Assembly (NCBI GenBank): GCA_913060675.1
Contig: CAJXUS010000024.1
Span: 1-57,042 of the forward strand
DNA: 57,042 bases
Origin: an uncultured Rhodospirillales bacterium
GTDB lineage: Bacteria > Pseudomonadota > Alphaproteobacteria > Kiloniellales > Kiloniellaceae
Reading direction: 5' to 3'
Shown: in pieces, positions 7,209 through 14,727 of the stretch
Position numbering within the stretch: position 1 is the first letter of the stretch
Layout of the letters: every line of letters starts with the position of its first letter
Position numbers and translations under genes: made by a program
The notes under the pieces: model-generated
What the model was told of the DNA's origin: nothing
Databases searched by the model: none
The model's input: the letters and a program-made list of their open reading frames with translations, nothing else

Positions 7209-8639
7209 TTATGGCAGAATGTAGGCCGTTTTCACGGTTGTGAAGAATTCCGCAGCATAACGGCCTTGTTCCCGACTACCGTAACTTGAGCCTTTTGAAC
7301 CACCAAAGGGAACATGGTAATCCACGCCAGCGGTTGGAAGGTTGACCATGGCCATGCCCGCTTTTGCATTACGCTTGAAGTCAGATGCATATTTTAACGA
7401 CGTCGTACAGATGCCAGATGACAATCCAAATTCAGTGTCGTTTGCTACTGCAAGTGCTTCGTCATAATCGCTTACCCGAATGACGCTGGCTACAGGGCCA
7501 AAGATTTCTTCGCGGTTGATCCTCATGGAATTGTTTGATTCCGTAAAGAGAGCAGGGGAGAGATAGAACCCTTTGGTCGAACGTTCTAGTTGTTCGCCAC
7601 CAAACGCAAGTTTGGCGCCTTCTTCCTGACCAATACGAATATAGTCCATATCCTGGGTCAGTTGGTTTTCATCAACGACGGGGCCGATATGAACGCCATC
7701 TGAAAGGGCGTTATCAATATTGAGGCCTTCCAGACGTTTGATTACTGCGGCGACAAATTGGTCGTGTACACCTTCGGTTACTATCAGGCGAGATGAGGCG
7801 GTGCAACGTTGTCCTGTAGAGAAAAAGGCACCTTGAACTGCGGTTTCTACCGCGATATCCAGATTGGCATCGTCCAGCACGATGAGAGGGTTTTTACCGC
7901 CCATCTCAAGCTGGAACTTTGCCATTCGTCCAGCACAAGTTGCGGCGACGTGTTGGCCGGTCGCAACGGAGCCCGTGAAGGTTACGCCTTTGACTTTACG
8001 GTTTGTCAGGATTTCTTCACCGACAACTGATCCGCGCCCCATAACCAGATTGAATACGCCTTCAGGAAGTCCGGAGCGAGAGATGATATCGGCAAGCGCC
8101 CAACCGCAGCCAGGAACAAGGTCCGCTGGTTTGAATACTACGGCATTGCCGTAACAAATAGCGGGGGCAATCTTCCAAGCTGGAATGGCGATTGGGAAGT
8201 TCCAGGGCGTGATAATACCAATGACACCCAATGCTTCACGGACAACTTCAATTTCGACGCCAGGGCGAACAGATGCTAGTTTGTCGCCGCTTAACCGGAG
8301 TGCTTCACCGGCAAAGAATTTAAAAATTTGCCCAGCTCGTGCCGTTTCGCCAATACCTTCAGCGAGAGTTTTTCCTTCTTCACGTGCCAGAAGTTCACCG
8401 AGTTCAGCTTTACGTGCGAGGAGCTCCGTGCCGATACAATCAAGCACATCAAATCGCTGTTGGGGTGTGGACTGCGCCCAACCTACAGACGCTTTGTCTG
8501 CGACATCAATGGCTTCACGTGTTTGTTCAGCATTGGCTTGAGTATAAACGCCAACGATTTGTGCTGTATCTGAAGGGTTGATGTTATCGCGTGCGGTGGC
8601 ACCTTCGACAAAACGACCGTTAATATAATTCTGTTTCAA
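7209..8639 (-). CDS. 2-oxoglutarate semialdehyde (2,5-dioxopentanoate) dehydrogenase
   Basis: 476 aa aldehyde dehydrogenase. The general base is E245 in FQLEMGGKNP and the nucleophile C279 in FSTGQRCTASS. The cofactor region has TPWNFPIAIPAWKIAPA and FTGSVATG. The expected reaction is NAD(P)-dependent oxidation of 2-oxoglutarate semialdehyde to 2-oxoglutarate, the last step of 4-hydroxyproline breakdown. The start appears to be a TTG: AGGGAG stands eight bases before it, translation gives the usual 'NYING' beginning and no ATG is near. A terminator separates it from the upstream deaminase gene, so it may have its own promoter. Substrate is inferred from context; the superfamily is certain. 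Confidence 0.9.
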   Translation of the reverse strand: MKQNYINGRFVEGATARDNINPSDTAQIVGVYTQANAEQTREAIDVADKASVGWAQSTPQQRFDVLDCIGTELLARKAELGELLAREEGKTLAEGIGETARAGQIFKFFAGEALRLSGDKLASVRPGVEIEVVREALGVIGIITPWNFPIAIPAWKIAPAICYGNAVVFKPADLVPGCGWALADIISRSGLPEGVFNLVMGRGSVVGEEILTNRKVKGVTFTGSVATGQHVAATCAGRMAKFQLEMGGKNPLIVLDDANLDIAVETAVQGAFFSTGQRCTASSRLIVTEGVHDQFVAAVIKRLEGLNIDNALSDGVHIGPVVDENQLTQDMDYIRIGQEEGAKLAFGGEQLERSTKGFYLSPALFTESNNSMRINREEIFGPVASVIRVSDYDEALAVANDTEFGLSSGICTTSLKYASDFKRNAKAGMAMVNLPTAGVDYHVPFGGSKGSSYGSREQGRYAAEFFTTVKTAYILP

Positions 8640-8740
8640 TGTATGTCTCCCTTGGGGTGGGGATGATTAGAAAGATGGTGAACTAATCATGGTTTCTGTC
8701 AATTTTTGATATCGATCGAGAATGTGATGAACCTTAAACG

Positions 8741-8776
8741 AAAAAGAGGTTACCGGGTGGGAAGCACCCGGTAACC
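8741..8776 (-). terminator. Strong rho-independent terminator after the deaminase gene
   Basis: GGTTACCGGGTG and CACCCGGTAACC pair perfectly over 12 bp around a five-base loop. On the minus strand the stem is followed by TCTTTTT. It lies 33 bp beyond the deaminase stop and splits the catabolic island into separate transcripts. Confidence 0.85.
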
Positions 8777-8808
8777 CAATCATCCTACAGCAGGGATGGG
8801 TATTATAA

Positions 8809-9705
8809 TTATGCTGCAGGGCGTGTATCGATTGTATCTTGGATGATCTTTGAAACACGCTCGCGTTCTTCGCCAACGAGTTTCAGGCGAGGGGCGCGAA
8901 CATTCTCGGAACCAACGCCTGTCATGGCTTGAGCGAGCTTGATGTATTGAACCAGTTTACTGTGAGTATCGAGATGAAGTACCGGGGTAAACCAACGATA
9001 AAGTGGTAATGCCTCGGCAAACTTCCCTTCGGTCAAAAGCTTCCAAAGACGAACGGATTCTTGAGGGAATGCGTCTGTTAACCCTGAGACCCAGCCGACG
9101 ACACCAAGAGCCGCTGATTCCATAACCAAATCATCAACACCACAGAAAACGAGGAAGCGGTCGCCACAGGTGTTGAATACATCCGTTACCCGGCGGGGAT
9201 CATCTGAGGATTCTTTAACGGCTACGATTGTTTCGCAGTCGGCCATTTCCATGAACATTTCTGGAGAGATATCTACGCCATATACTACTGGGTTGTTGTA
9301 ACACATGATCGGTAGATTTGAGGCCTTGGCGACCGTCTTGAAGTGATTAATGGTTTCACGTGCATCTGAATTATAGACCATTGCAGGTAGAACCATCAGG
9401 CCATCAATGCCGAGACCTTCACAGAGTTTTGCGTAAGAACAGGCGTTCGCTGTTGTGAATTCTGACACGCCAGAGATAACCGGCACACGACCGTTTGACA
9501 CTTCCTGAGCTAGTTTAAGAACCTCAATTTTCTCTTCTCTTGTGAGAGAGTTGTTTTCGCCAACCGTGCCCAACATGATCAGGCCATTTACGCCCGCAGT
9601 GATCAAATTTTCGATTTGCTCGGCGGTGGTTTTTAGATCGAGACTGTCGTCATCGTGAAACTGTGTTGTAACTGCAGGGTATACGCCATTCCAGGTAACA
9701 TTCAT
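8809..9705 (-). CDS. 1-pyrroline-4-hydroxy-2-carboxylate deaminase (DapA superfamily)
   Basis: 298 aa of the dihydrodipicolinate synthase/N-acetylneuraminate lyase barrel. The Schiff-base lysine is K164 in VAVKESSDD and the conserved tyrosine Y136 in IMCYNNP; GTVGENNSLT corresponds to the family's GTTGE loop. In 4-hydroxyproline catabolism this enzyme type deaminates and dehydrates pyrroline-4-hydroxy-2-carboxylate to 2-oxoglutarate semialdehyde. The start at 9705 is chosen because AAGGAAAAG precedes that ATG; an upstream in-frame TTG would place this purine-rich site inside the coding region. The assignment as deaminase, not dihydrodipicolinate synthase, rests on its place between epimerase, dehydrogenase and semialdehyde dehydrogenase genes. 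Confidence 0.88.
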   Translation of the reverse strand: MNVTWNGVYPAVTTQFHDDDSLDLKTTAEQIENLITAGVNGLIMLGTVGENNSLTREEKIEVLKLAQEVSNGRVPVISGVSEFTTANACSYAKLCEGLGIDGLMVLPAMVYNSDARETINHFKTVAKASNLPIMCYNNPVVYGVDISPEMFMEMADCETIVAVKESSDDPRRVTDVFNTCGDRFLVFCGVDDLVMESAALGVVGWVSGLTDAFPQESVRLWKLLTEGKFAEALPLYRWFTPVLHLDTHSKLVQYIKLAQAMTGVGSENVRAPRLKLVGEERERVSKIIQDTIDTRPAA

Positions 9706-9781
9706 TGTCTTTTCCTTGTGCAAACGAGGCGTCCGTGTGTCGCCATTTTAAGTATTTGCAGTCATTATATTTGTAAATTGG

Positions 9782-9797
9782 ATATTGTATACAATAT
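9782..9797. promoter_or_regulatory. Candidate GntR/FadR-type operator before the deaminase gene
   Basis: ATATTGTATACAATAT is a perfect 16-bp palindrome, 77 bp before the deaminase start. The core ATTGTATACAAT resembles operators described for FadR-subfamily GntR regulators, and a GntR gene lies 1.2 kb away. A near copy (11 of 12 core bases) occurs at 10892-10903. Confidence 0.6.
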
Positions 9798-9853
9798 TTT
9801 GAATTCAATTTTTATATTTTCAATACACTTAGCGTAACTATTTGGAACTATTC

Positions 9854-10864
9854 CTATTTAAGGAGAAATCCTTTCCCAATTTTATCATCCTCTTCGTAGG
9901 AAAAGATCGATTCTCCCAGGTAATGTGACTTCCCGCTCACTCTTACCTGGACGGCTTGATGGGGGCCGCAGGTAAGTTCTTTTACGGCTTCGGCGTTAAA
10001 CAGACTGCCTGTTACACTCTCGAAAACTCTGACCTGTTCTAATTTAATCAAACCTTTGGTGTATTGAACGGCGATGCGTGCTGTTACCCCTGAACCTGTC
10101 GGGCTTCGATCGACTTGGCGATCAGCAAAAACACAGATGTTTGCCGTGGGATCAGATGAATAATGATCACCACCATCTGTTAGTATGGTGCCATAGAGAA
10201 AAGCCAGGTCATCAGAATCTGGATGGGATAACTTTACGGCCTTCCTTACGGCTTGGGATATGGCGTCTGCTGCATCAACTAAATCGCGTGTTGGGGAGCG
10301 TTGGACATCAAGGTTGAGCTGTTCTGCTGAAGCAAGGGCATAGAAAGCGCCGCCATAACCGATGTTGAACTGAACGGTGCCATGCCCTTCGACATTGATT
10401 TCCTGGTTAGTTGCAAAGGCAAAGGCCGGCACAGACAAAAAGGAAACCTTTCCACTTTTGCCTTCTGAAACCTCGACGCTGGCGATAACAAGCCCACAGG
10501 GGCATTCAATCTTAACGGTGGTGATGGGCTCGTAGACATCCACCATTTTTTGATCAACCGCATAGCGCCCGAGAGCAATAATGGCATGCCCACACATTGT
10601 GCTGTAACCTTCGTTGTGTAGGAAGAGCACGGCAAGATCTGCTTCTGGATCGCTTGGGGGAACAAGAAGGGCTCCGTACATATCAAAGTGCCCACGCGGC
10701 TCAAACATCAAGAAATGCCTAAGATGATCAAGATTATCGCGTACATAACGCCGTTTTTCCAAAATACTATCACCAGGAATTTGGGGATAACCCTCGGTGA
10801 TAATGCGCAGGGGCTCTCCGCCAGTGTGCATTTCAACAGTTTTGATGGGCGCTGTTATTTTCAT
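9854..10864 (-). CDS. trans-3-hydroxy-L-proline dehydratase (proline racemase family)
   Basis: 336 aa. It belongs to the same fold as the epimerase at 4.9 kb, but only the first catalytic cysteine is kept (C91 in TMCGHAIIALG). The second site reads DRSPTGSG, with Thr256 in place of Cys. That Cys-to-Thr pattern is the recognised mark of trans-3-hydroxy-L-proline dehydratases, which remove water to give pyrroline-2-carboxylate. It is therefore not expected to be a racemase. The next enzyme, a pyrroline-2-carboxylate reductase, is not in the window. GGAA lies before the ATG. The gene stands alone between the GntR terminator and the deaminase operator. Confidence 0.88.
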   Translation of the reverse strand: MKITAPIKTVEMHTGGEPLRIITEGYPQIPGDSILEKRRYVRDNLDHLRHFLMFEPRGHFDMYGALLVPPSDPEADLAVLFLHNEGYSTMCGHAIIALGRYAVDQKMVDVYEPITTVKIECPCGLVIASVEVSEGKSGKVSFLSVPAFAFATNQEINVEGHGTVQFNIGYGGAFYALASAEQLNLDVQRSPTRDLVDAADAISQAVRKAVKLSHPDSDDLAFLYGTILTDGGDHYSSDPTANICVFADRQVDRSPTGSGVTARIAVQYTKGLIKLEQVRVFESVTGSLFNAEAVKELTCGPHQAVQVRVSGKSHYLGESIFSYEEDDKIGKGFLLK

Positions 10865-10891
10865 TTTGAATTCCGAAATTGGCTACAACAT

Positions 10892-10903
10892 ATTTTATAC
10901 AAT
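10892..10903. promoter_or_regulatory. Candidate GntR operator before the 3-hydroxyproline dehydratase
   Basis: ATTTTATACAAT matches the core at 9785 in 11 of 12 positions. It overlaps a second perfect palindrome, ATACAATTGTAT (10897-10908). It stands about 30 bp before the dehydratase ATG, where it could block a promoter. Confidence 0.45.
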
Positions 10904-10916
10904 TGTATTTGGCAGA

Positions 10917-10943
10917 TAAAAAAGCGACCCGGTCGCTTTTTTA
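10917..10943. terminator. Terminator after the GntR gene
   Basis: AAAAAAGCGAC and GTCGCTTTTTT pair around a short CCG loop. A and T runs on both sides allow termination in either direction. It lies just past the regulator's stop codon. Confidence 0.85.
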
Positions 10944-10967
10944 TCATTTTATCAAGATCTCAGATGT

Positions 10968-11651
10968 TTAGCTTCCGGCTTGGGCATCCAAGAATTCAAT
11001 TAGATCATCGCAACCTGCTTGAATGTGGCTATCGAGAAGCTTTGTGGCTGCTTCAACGTTACCTTCTTTACAGTGTTTGAGCAGCCCCCAGTGATCATCG
11101 CGAGCATTTTTACGTGCGCCAGCACTGTGAAGTTGGATCCGTAGGTAGCGATCAATATTATTATGAAGATTTTGTACGATCGCCAGTGTTTTAGGACGAT
11201 CAGCCGCAATGTAGAGAATGTGATGAAACTCAGCATTGAGCTCCCCCCACAAGGATACTTCGCCATTTTCTAGCGCAGTATCATAGCGGTCAAGGATGTC
11301 TTCTGCGTCTTGAATAAGCTCTTTTTGCATTTTTGGGATAGCGCGCGCAAACAGATCACCTTCAAGCAGACGCCGTATATCAAACAACTCCCTAATTTCT
11401 TCGCGGGATAGAGAAGATACAACAGCCCCTTTATGCGCATAGAAGGTAACAAGGCCTTCGGCTTCGAGTTGTCTCAAAGCTTCTCGAACAGGGATTCGAC
11501 TAACATTGAACCTGGAAGCGATGGCATCTTGACGAAGTTGAGCGCCTTCCTTCTGTTGTCCGGATAGGATCTCTTCTCTAAGTGCTTCTGCAACGGCTTC
11601 GGTGATCGTTTGGCGTTTGAACCCGCCTGTTTTATTACTATTTTCGGCCAT
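10968..11651 (-). CDS. GntR-family (FadR/FCD subfamily) transcriptional regulator
   Basis: 227 aa. The N-terminal winged helix-turn-helix (about 12-80) has LREEILSGQQKEGAQLRQDAI and the recognition segment FNVSRIPVREALRQLEAEGLV. The C-terminal FCD helical domain binds metal and ligand; candidate ligands are the histidines in AEFHHILY, DDHWGLLKHC and DSHIQAG. It is the only regulator in the hydroxyproline island and is the likely sensor of hydroxyproline or an intermediate. Repetition of an ATTGTATACAAT-like site before the deaminase and dehydratase genes fits this. It faces away from folA. Whether it represses or activates cannot be told. Confidence 0.9.
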   Translation of the reverse strand: MAENSNKTGGFKRQTITEAVAEALREEILSGQQKEGAQLRQDAIASRFNVSRIPVREALRQLEAEGLVTFYAHKGAVVSSLSREEIRELFDIRRLLEGDLFARAIPKMQKELIQDAEDILDRYDTALENGEVSLWGELNAEFHHILYIAADRPKTLAIVQNLHNNIDRYLRIQLHSAGARKNARDDHWGLLKHCKEGNVEAATKLLDSHIQAGCDDLIEFLDAQAGS

Positions 11652-11813
11652 TCGGTTTTGGGCTTCCGTTTTTATGTTTGCCTTATTATGATGCCCTCAT
11701 TGCCAATGAGGCCTTTGGGGCATATTAGGATATTTTATCCACCTTTGGCTAGCAGCTTTGGTGTATTAATCTCACCTTCTATGCATTATAGATTTGTTTT
11801 GGGGTAATAGCGG

Positions 11814-11845
11814 GAACTCACCTGTGGTGATTCAGAGGTGAGCTC
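11814..11845 (+). other. Leader hairpin before folA
   Basis: GAACTCACCT and AGGTGAGCTC pair in nine of ten positions around a 12-base loop, ending 30 bp before the folA ATG. No T run follows, so it is more likely a leader structure than a terminator. Confidence 0.35.
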
Positions 11846-11875
11846 TGAGGTAATAGTGTTCGGTAAGAGGTATTT

Positions 11876-12382
11876 ATGACGACAATTTCATTGATTGTTG
11901 CGCACGGGAAAAATCGTGCTATTGGCAAAGATAACGTTATGCCTTGGCATATTCCTGGGGATTTGAAATTTTTCAAAGCTCAAACTCTGGGCAAGCCAGT
12001 TATTATGGGCCGGAAAACCTTTCAATCTATTGGACGTCCTCTCCCTGGGCGCTTAAACATCGTTATCACCCGTGATGAAAATTTCACTGCAGATGGTATT
12101 ACAATTTGCAATAGCCTGGAAATGGCATTGGATCTTGCTCGCGCAGAAGTAATAAAACTTAATGGTGATGAATTGATGATCATCGGTGGCGCTCAGATTT
12201 ATACTCAATCAATTGAATTAGCTGACCGCCTGTATATAACCGAGGTGGATCTAGAGCCTGAAGCGGATGCTTTTTTCCCAAAATCAGACCCAAAAGAATG
12301 GCTGGAAAGCTTTAGAGAAACACATGAACCAGCAGGAGATGCGCCGGGTTATGCATTTGTGATTTTAAATAAAAGTAATTGA
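11876..12382 (+). CDS. folA: Dihydrofolate reductase
   Basis: 168 aa, the usual length for the bacterial chromosomal enzyme. It reduces dihydrofolate, made by ThyA, to tetrahydrofolate with NADPH. Visible family blocks are IVAHGKNRAIGKDNVMPWHIPGD at the N-terminus (split here as AIGKDN and MPWHIPGDLKFF), MGRKTFQSIGRPLPGR, VITRD and IIGGAQIYTQSI. The acidic substrate-binding residue usually found in helix B lies in the GDLKFFK segment as Asp. AAGAGG stands just before the ATG. In related genomes folA sits near thyA; here a catabolic island separates them. Confidence 0.96.
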   Translation: MTTISLIVAHGKNRAIGKDNVMPWHIPGDLKFFKAQTLGKPVIMGRKTFQSIGRPLPGRLNIVITRDENFTADGITICNSLEMALDLARAEVIKLNGDELMIIGGAQIYTQSIELADRLYITEVDLEPEADAFFPKSDPKEWLESFRETHEPAGDAPGYAFVILNKSN

Positions 12383-12415
12383 AGCGGTTTTTTACTTATA
12401 CCTAGTTGTTGATCA

Positions 12416-13210
12416 CTATTGTATCATCCTTTCGAAAGGCGGGGTTTGATTGAGATTAAAAGAAATTTCTGTTGTTCCTTTTATTTCCCGTTTAAGTTTT
12501 TCTTTCAGAGTTGAACTAAAAGTTTCAAACTCAAATACCTCAATCAAAAATGCGTTCTTTCCACCGATTACATTTTTTGAATAATACGCTGCAAGCCATG
12601 CAGAGGGTGCTCCGAGCCCATTGGGGTTCGGGCGTGAGGATAGAATAGGCAGGCCATTAATCGTAATGCCAAGAGCGATGGCGTCATTTCTTGATTTGGT
12701 CACATGTCTGCCGTCGCTATTAGGGCCATCACCTGAAATATCTATCACTGCTCTCTTACTAAGAAAATCGTTGCTGTAAATTTCGTTGATAGAATAATCA
12801 ATGGCCCGACTGATGGAAGTGGAAGGGGCCGTGCTTATAGCAAGCGTCGATAGTTTATCAGCAAAAGCATTCGCACTGTTCGAGCCTTCCAGCAAGGTCC
12901 AGTCTATAACAGTGCGTTGATAGTGTTGCCCGGCCCATTCAATGTAAGTAACCGCAATGCGTCCCATTGGACCGCTGCTAATTGATTGGATGACTGCAGG
13001 GTCACGTAAAGCGTCTATGTATCCCTGTCTTTGAAGGCTGGCTTCATATTCATCAACGCTATGAGAAACATCAACCGCAAGGACGAGTTCAAGATCAACA
13101 AGAGTTGGTTCTGCGTTTGATTGTAAAGGAATAAGCAAAAGGCTGGGAATAAATGAAAGTATCAGTGCTTTGTAAAATCGTGTCAGGTGTAAGAGGCTCG
13201 CGGTATTCAT
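12416..13210 (-). CDS. Secreted DUF1194 / von Willebrand A-like protein
   Basis: 264 aa from an ATG at 13210, which has an AGGA upstream; an in-frame GTG ten codons earlier is possible. Residues about 8-33 form a signal peptide ending near SNAEP. The mature part is a vWA-like fold: LAVDVSHSVD gives the DxSxS metal site, and VIDISGDGPNSDGR and ITINGLPI match later strands. DUF1194 proteins of alphaproteobacteria look like this; their function is unknown. It probably binds a partner in the periplasm. It ends 33 bp from folA, convergently, and follows mrp with a terminator between. Confidence 0.82.
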   Translation of the reverse strand: MNTASLLHLTRFYKALILSFIPSLLLIPLQSNAEPTLVDLELVLAVDVSHSVDEYEASLQRQGYIDALRDPAVIQSISSGPMGRIAVTYIEWAGQHYQRTVIDWTLLEGSNSANAFADKLSTLAISTAPSTSISRAIDYSINEIYSNDFLSKRAVIDISGDGPNSDGRHVTKSRNDAIALGITINGLPILSSRPNPNGLGAPSAWLAAYYSKNVIGGKNAFLIEVFEFETFSSTLKEKLKREIKGTTEISFNLNQTPPFERMIQ

Positions 13211-13284
13211 GCGTAGAATCCTAACGTGGCAATTGATCACCTAACTCTACACTGTATTCCTGAATTATTAATAACCATATGAAA

Positions 13285-13326
13285 ACAGCCCCAGAAACCA
13301 GTTCTCGAAACTAGTGCTAGGGCTGT
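13285..13326 (-). terminator. Terminator after mrp
   Basis: On the minus strand ACAGCCC...GGGCTGT closes a long hairpin with an inner ACTAGTTT/GAACTGGT-like stem, followed by TTTTC. It lies about 40 bp past the mrp stop. Confidence 0.6.
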
Positions 13327-13367
13327 CAAAGGCAACAAAATAGAATTCAGCTTTATCTGAGTTCCGA

Positions 13368-14486
13368 TTAATCCATAGAAATGGTCGGAGCTTGTCTCGC
13401 TGATGTTGTCAGGCTCGACCAAACACCATCGGCGATATCAGCATAGCGTTTGGCGTGTTCACCCTCTGGAGATGAGACAACGATGGGTTCGCCCTCGTCT
13501 GAGGTCAGTCTAATGTCGATATGCAAAGGCATCTCACCCAGGAATGGGCAGTCTAGTTTTTTAGCTTCGTTTCGGGCCCCGTGTTCGCCAAAGATATGGG
13601 CTTCATGTCCGCACTCAGGGCAGATGTAAACACTCATGTTCTCGATGATACCAAGTACGGGCACATCAACCTTTCGGAACATGTTAAGGCCTTTACGAGC
13701 ATCAAGAAGGGCAATGTCTTGGGGAGTGGATACGATAACCGCACCGTCGAGAGGAACCTGTTGCGCCATAGTCAATTGGGCATCACCCGTTCCAGGGGGC
13801 ATATCGACGATCAAGAGATCTAGCTCGCCCCAAACAACATCTCGAAGCATCTGAGTTAGAGCGCTTTGTACCATTGGGCCACGCCAAATCATCGGAGTGT
13901 CTTCGGCCACGAGGAAGCCAACAGACATACATTTGATACCATGGCGTTCCATCGGCAATAAGGTTTTGCCGTCGGGCGAAGAGGGGCGGCCACTAATACC
14001 CATCATTCTCGGCTGAGAGGGACCGTAGATATCGGCGTCCATCAAGCCGATCTTCAAGCCCTTTTTCGCAAGGGAAAGGGCAATGTTGATGGCTGTTGTT
14101 GACTTGCCGACACCGCCCTTACCGCTCGCGATAGCAACAATATGTTTGATGCCATCAAGCTCGATCTTACCACTCGGTCCCGGCTTGGGGCTTGCCTGTG
14201 GTTTAGCCGCTTGAGGCGGTTTGGTTTCTCCAGGCTGGTTTTCAGCCGTTAATATAGCGCTTACAGACAAAACACCTGGTAGAGCGTGAACAATTTTTTC
14301 TGCTGATTTACGGACGCTTTCAAATGCATCTGCTTTTTTTGGATCGATTTCAAGAGAGAAGCCAACATTTCCGTCCTTGATAATGAGGCCAGAAATCATA
14401 CCAAGGCTAACAAGGTCTTTTTTACTCTCTGGCTCTATTACGGTAGCTAACGCATCGAGAATTTGTTGTTCTGTAACGCGACTCAT
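13368..14486 (-). CDS. mrp: Mrp/ApbC-type Fe-S carrier P-loop ATPase
   Basis: 372 aa. An N-terminal MIP18/DUF59 domain (about 1-85) precedes a linker rich in Pro, Lys and Ala (about 86-110) and a ParA/MinD-like ATPase with the deviant Walker A GKGGVGKST. Later blocks are MDADIYGPSQPRM, IVDMPPGTGDAQLT and the cluster-binding CxxC in YICPECGHEAHIFG. Mrp proteins bind and hand over iron-sulfur clusters in the cytosol. The chosen ATG (14486) gives MSRVTEQQ and follows GGGGA; an ATG five codons earlier lacks a ribosome site. It is divergent from hflK. Confidence 0.93.
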   Translation of the reverse strand: MSRVTEQQILDALATVIEPESKKDLVSLGMISGLIIKDGNVGFSLEIDPKKADAFESVRKSAEKIVHALPGVLSVSAILTAENQPGETKPPQAAKPQASPKPGPSGKIELDGIKHIVAIASGKGGVGKSTTAINIALSLAKKGLKIGLMDADIYGPSQPRMMGISGRPSSPDGKTLLPMERHGIKCMSVGFLVAEDTPMIWRGPMVQSALTQMLRDVVWGELDLLIVDMPPGTGDAQLTMAQQVPLDGAVIVSTPQDIALLDARKGLNMFRKVDVPVLGIIENMSVYICPECGHEAHIFGEHGARNEAKKLDCPFLGEMPLHIDIRLTSDEGEPIVVSSPEGEHAKRYADIADGVWSSLTTSARQAPTISMD

Positions 14487-14608
14487 CCTTGAAATCCCCA
14501 TGTTTTATACAATATGTGCAGGTATTCTTTGTTATGTTCCTGCTCGGTTGGTAAAAGGTTATGCCTGCTTTATATGGTAGGGTCTACGGCAAAGATAAGG
14601 GTTTTATG

Positions 14609-14667
14609 ACGCACCCGAGCCCATAATATGCAAATTTTGCGAAACGGGGCTTGTAAAATAGGTGCGT
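14609..14667 (+). other. Structured leader before hflK
   Basis: ACGCACC (14609-14615) pairs with GGTGCGT (14661-14667), AGCCC (14618-14622) with GGGCT (14647-14651), and GCAA with TTGC at the tip. A nine-base bulge sits on the 3' side. The element ends 60 bp before the hflK ATG, in the divergent mrp/hflK gap. Confidence 0.35.
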
Positions 14668-14727
14668 TTAGTGACAGATTCATACAAATTTGTTTGTACT
14701 TTTAATCGTTTAACACAGGGAAAATAG

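Noticed and set aside
9782..10908. IS or att-site remnant at the island palindromes
   Set aside because: No transposase, direct repeat or tRNA is near; short palindromes before genes fit operators better.
14498..14513. TTTTATACAAT-like match before mrp as a GntR site
   Set aside because: It is not palindromic and sits where an mrp -10 region is expected; chance similarity in AT-rich DNA is likely.
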